Shown: one piece after another, positions 5,538 through 7,132 of the stretch | How positions within the stretch are numbered: position 1 is the first letter of the stretch | Layout: each line of letters opens with the position of its first letter | Translations under genes and position numbers: made by a program | Source: Anaeromyxobacter dehalogenans | GTDB taxonomy: Bacteria > Myxococcota_A > UBA9042 > DTJE01 | Length of the DNA: 7,132 nt | Direction: 5' to 3' | NCBI GenBank assembly: GCA_020722625.1 | Contig: DYKK01000173.1 | Coordinates: 1-7,132, forward strand | The notes under the pieces: generated by a model | Told to the model about the DNA's origin: nothing | Database searches by the model: none | Seen by the model: the letters and a program-made list of their open reading frames with translations, nothing else

Positions 5538-6904
5538 ACAAGGCAACGATCATCGCGTTCTGGACGGCCGTCGCGGCCGCATGCGGCGGAGGCGGCGGAG
5601 GCTCCGGACCCTCGGACACCGGGGGAGGAGGCAGCGACCCGGGCGGGTCATCGGATTCGGGCCCGCAGGCGGACTCGCCGAACCCGCCGCCGGTCATCGA
5701 GGTCACGGCCGACATCACGGGAGACGTGACGTGGCCGGCCGGGGTCACGGTCAGGCTGAAGAAACACGTGTTCGTCGAGAACGGCACGCTGACCATCGAA
5801 CCCGGCGTCACGGTCCTCGGCGAGAGCGGCACGTCGCTGGTGATCACCCCGTCCGCCCGGATCGACGCGCAGGGGACGAAGGAGGCGCCGATCGTGTTCA
5901 CGAGCGCGCTGCCGGTCGGGTCTCGGGCCGCGGGCGACTGGGGCGGCGTGATCCTGCTGGGCAAGGCCCCGATCAACGTGGCCGGCGGCTCCGAGAAGGT
6001 CGAGGGCTTCCCCGCGACCGAGTCCCGGACCAACTATGGCGGGACCGACGCGACCCACGACTGCGGGACGCTCCGGTATGCCCGCATCGAGTTCGCGGGA
6101 TTTGAACTGGCCCCGGACAACGAACTGAACGGCCTGACCATGGGCGGCTGCGGCTCGAAGACCGTCGTGGACTTCGTGCAGGTCCACAAGGGCGCGGACG
6201 ACGGCGTCGAGATGTTCGGAGGCGCCGCGGACTTGAGGCACATCGTGGTCACGCAGCCCGACGACGACGGCCTGGACTGGGACTTCGGCTGGACGGGCCG
6301 GGTCCAGTTCCTGATCGTCCAGCAGAACGCCCTCGTGGGGGACAACGGCTTCGAGTGCGACAACAACAAGAACGACAACGACGCCTCGCCGCGCTCCATG
6401 CCCGACATCTGGAACGCCACCCTCATCGGGTCCAACGCGGACCCGGGCACGGCCGGAAAGAAGCAGTACATCGCGATGTTCCGGCGCGGGACGGCCGGCG
6501 GCGTCCACAACGCCGTCATGGCCTACTTCGCGGACGGCGGCATCACGGTGAACGACGCCTCCACGGTGGCCCAGATGGAAGAAGGCCGCCTGTTTGTGAA
6601 GAACTCGATCTTTTTCGACATCGCCAACGAGGACGCGGCGGCCTTTGGAAAGAGCGACCAGGCGGGCTTCGACGTGGCCGCCGCGGTCCTGGCCGCTGCG
6701 AACTCGAACCGTCAGGTGGACCCGATGCTGGCCGACCCGCTGAACCTGACCTCCCCTGACTTCCGGCCCCAGGCCGGCTCTCCCGCGCTGACCGGCGGCG
6801 CCACGCCGCCCTCGGACGGATTTTTCGACTCCTCGGCCGCGTTCGTCGGAGCGGTCGGGACCGAGGACTGGACCGCCGGCTGGACCGCGTTCCCGAACGA
6901 CTGA
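5534..6904 (+). CDS. Probable outer-membrane lipoprotein with beta-helix-like domain, partner of the receptor
   Basis: This 456-residue protein starts with a lipoprotein signal (MNKATIIAFWTAVAAAC; Cys17 would be lipidated). The lipobox is Ala-Ala-Ala-Cys, weaker than the usual Leu at -3. A flexible Gly/Ser/Asp/Pro linker fills about 18-53. The rest (about 55-456) has repeated short beta segments of right-handed beta-helix type: DVTWPAGVTVRLKKHVFVEN, GTLTIEPGVTVLGESGTSLV, APIVFTSALPVGSRAAGDWG, GGVILLGKAPINVAGG. Acidic stretches at about 220-224 (GADDG), 242-250 (PDDDGLDWD) and 276-283 (DNNKNDND) could bind calcium. Cys177, Cys206 and Cys275 are the only other cysteines. I recall similar proteins from Bacteroidota and Myxococcota, sometimes mislabelled 'multidrug transporter'; no function is established that I know of. 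The start has AGGAGG 9 nt upstream and overlaps the receptor stop as ATGA. Gly at +2 suggests outer-membrane sorting by the E. coli rule. A role in substrate capture for the receptor is inference. Confidence 0.85.
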   Translation: MNKATIIAFWTAVAAACGGGGGGSGPSDTGGGGSDPGGSSDSGPQADSPNPPPVIEVTADITGDVTWPAGVTVRLKKHVFVENGTLTIEPGVTVLGESGTSLVITPSARIDAQGTKEAPIVFTSALPVGSRAAGDWGGVILLGKAPINVAGGSEKVEGFPATESRTNYGGTDATHDCGTLRYARIEFAGFELAPDNELNGLTMGGCGSKTVVDFVQVHKGADDGVEMFGGAADLRHIVVTQPDDDGLDWDFGWTGRVQFLIVQQNALVGDNGFECDNNKNDNDASPRSMPDIWNATLIGSNADPGTAGKKQYIAMFRRGTAGGVHNAVMAYFADGGITVNDASTVAQMEEGRLFVKNSIFFDIANEDAAAFGKSDQAGFDVAAAVLAAANSNRQVDPMLADPLNLTSPDFRPQAGSPALTGGATPPSDGFFDSSAAFVGAVGTEDWTAGWTAFPND

Positions 6905-7008
6905 CCCTCCGCCCCTCCGTCCTGATCTCCGAAGAAACTCATCGCGCACCTGGAGCCGCGGGACCTGGACAGGTTCAGGAACCGGGTCAGAGGGCAGGTT
7001 CAGAGACG

Positions 7009-7026
7009 GTGACAGTGTCAGTGTCA
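7009..7026. repeat. Tandem hexamer GTGWCA, three units
   Basis: GTGACA, GTGTCA and GTGTCA follow one another without gaps. The first two also form an inverted repeat, TGACA-G-TGTCA (7010-7020). Just upstream, CAGGTTCAG occurs twice 25 bp apart (6970-6978, 6995-7003) with a related GGGTCAG between them (6984-6990). The array is short and may be chance plus slippage. Confidence 0.6.
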
Positions 7027-7085
7027 GGGCCGCGTTGGACGCGGGGGACGGGGCGGCGATGACGGAGCCACGTTTGCCGCGACCC

Positions 7086-7127
7086 CCGGATCCCGGACGC
7101 CGGACCCCGGATGCCGGAGGCCGGACG
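7086..7127. repeat. Heptanucleotide tandem repeat CCGGANN, six units
   Basis: CCGGA occurs at 7086, 7093, 7100, 7107, 7114 and 7121, exactly 7 bp apart each time. The two remaining bases vary (TC, CG, CC, TG, GG, CG). The next unit after 7127 begins CCCGC, a decayed copy, so the array may continue past the window edge. Confidence 0.82.
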
Positions 7128-7132
7128 CCCGC

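Larger units (their letters stand above)
6905..7132. other. Non-coding region after the operon, rich in short repeats
   Basis: I see no convincing gene in these 228 bases and no canonical intrinsic terminator (GC hairpin followed by a T run). The only hairpin-like sequence noted is ACCTG-GA-CAGGT (6963-6974), which is too small and lacks a T tract. The region instead contains two copies of CAGGTTCAG (6970-6978 and 6995-7003), three tandem GTGWCA hexamers (7009-7026) and a heptamer array (7086-7127). Transcription may end by a Rho-dependent mechanism or beyond the window. Confidence 0.6.

Noticed and set aside
3644..6904. A 1086-codon plus-strand open frame spanning the second half of the receptor and the lipoprotein gene.
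   Set aside because: Only the part from 5534 is real. The upstream part is the receptor gene read out of frame, Arg/Gly/Pro-rich with no domain pattern, and open only because stop codons are rare at this GC content.
6963..6974. ACCTG-GA-CAGGT hairpin as the operon terminator.
   Set aside because: The stem is 5 bp with a 2-nt loop and no T run follows, so it does not meet the pattern of an intrinsic terminator.
7059..7132. A possible start of a rightward gene at ATG 7059, open to the window edge.
   Set aside because: There is no good ribosome binding site, and most of the frame is the CCGGANN repeat, giving a low-complexity Pro/Gly/Arg product.

Overview
The window is very GC-rich (roughly 70% by eye, with nearly every third codon position G or C). 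It uses strong AGGAGG-type ribosome binding sites and encodes Gram-negative envelope proteins: TonB/ExbB/ExbD, an outer-membrane TonB-dependent receptor and a Gly/Ser/Asp-linker lipoprotein. This combination, and the style of the receptor and lipoprotein, suggests a Myxococcota or other former deltaproteobacterial genome. That assignment is inference; there is no marker gene here to settle it.

Layout. Bases 1-135 (or 1-144) on the minus strand hold the first 45-48 codons of a gene that looks like apolipoprotein N-acyltransferase (lnt), cut by the window edge. Bases 136-335 are a divergent intergenic region. It contains a good sigma70-type promoter pointing towards lnt (minus strand, 259-287), and the ribosome binding site of the rightward operon. 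From 336 to 6904 six genes lie head to tail on the plus strand with gaps of at most 12 bp or 4-bp ATGA overlaps: tonB, exbB, exbD copy 1, exbD copy 2, a 954-residue TonB-dependent receptor with an N-terminal carboxypeptidase-regulatory-like domain, and a 456-residue secreted lipoprotein that looks like a right-handed beta-helix. Bases 6905-7132 carry no convincing gene; they hold short tandem repeats, including six exact-spaced CCGGA heptamers.

How the genes work together. ExbB and the two ExbD proteins would form the inner-membrane proton-driven motor. TonB would carry the energy across the periplasm, the receptor would be the gated outer-membrane channel, and the lipoprotein, probably on the outer membrane, is the likely partner of the receptor. 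The operon is therefore a self-contained energised uptake (or export/assembly) unit with its own motor. Its substrate cannot be read from the sequence: no siderophore, cobalamin, glycan or metal enzyme gene is in the window. The least characterised part is the receptor/beta-helix lipoprotein pair, whose start and stop codons overlap. I see no sign of a CRISPR array, insertion sequence, tRNA, rRNA or defence system.
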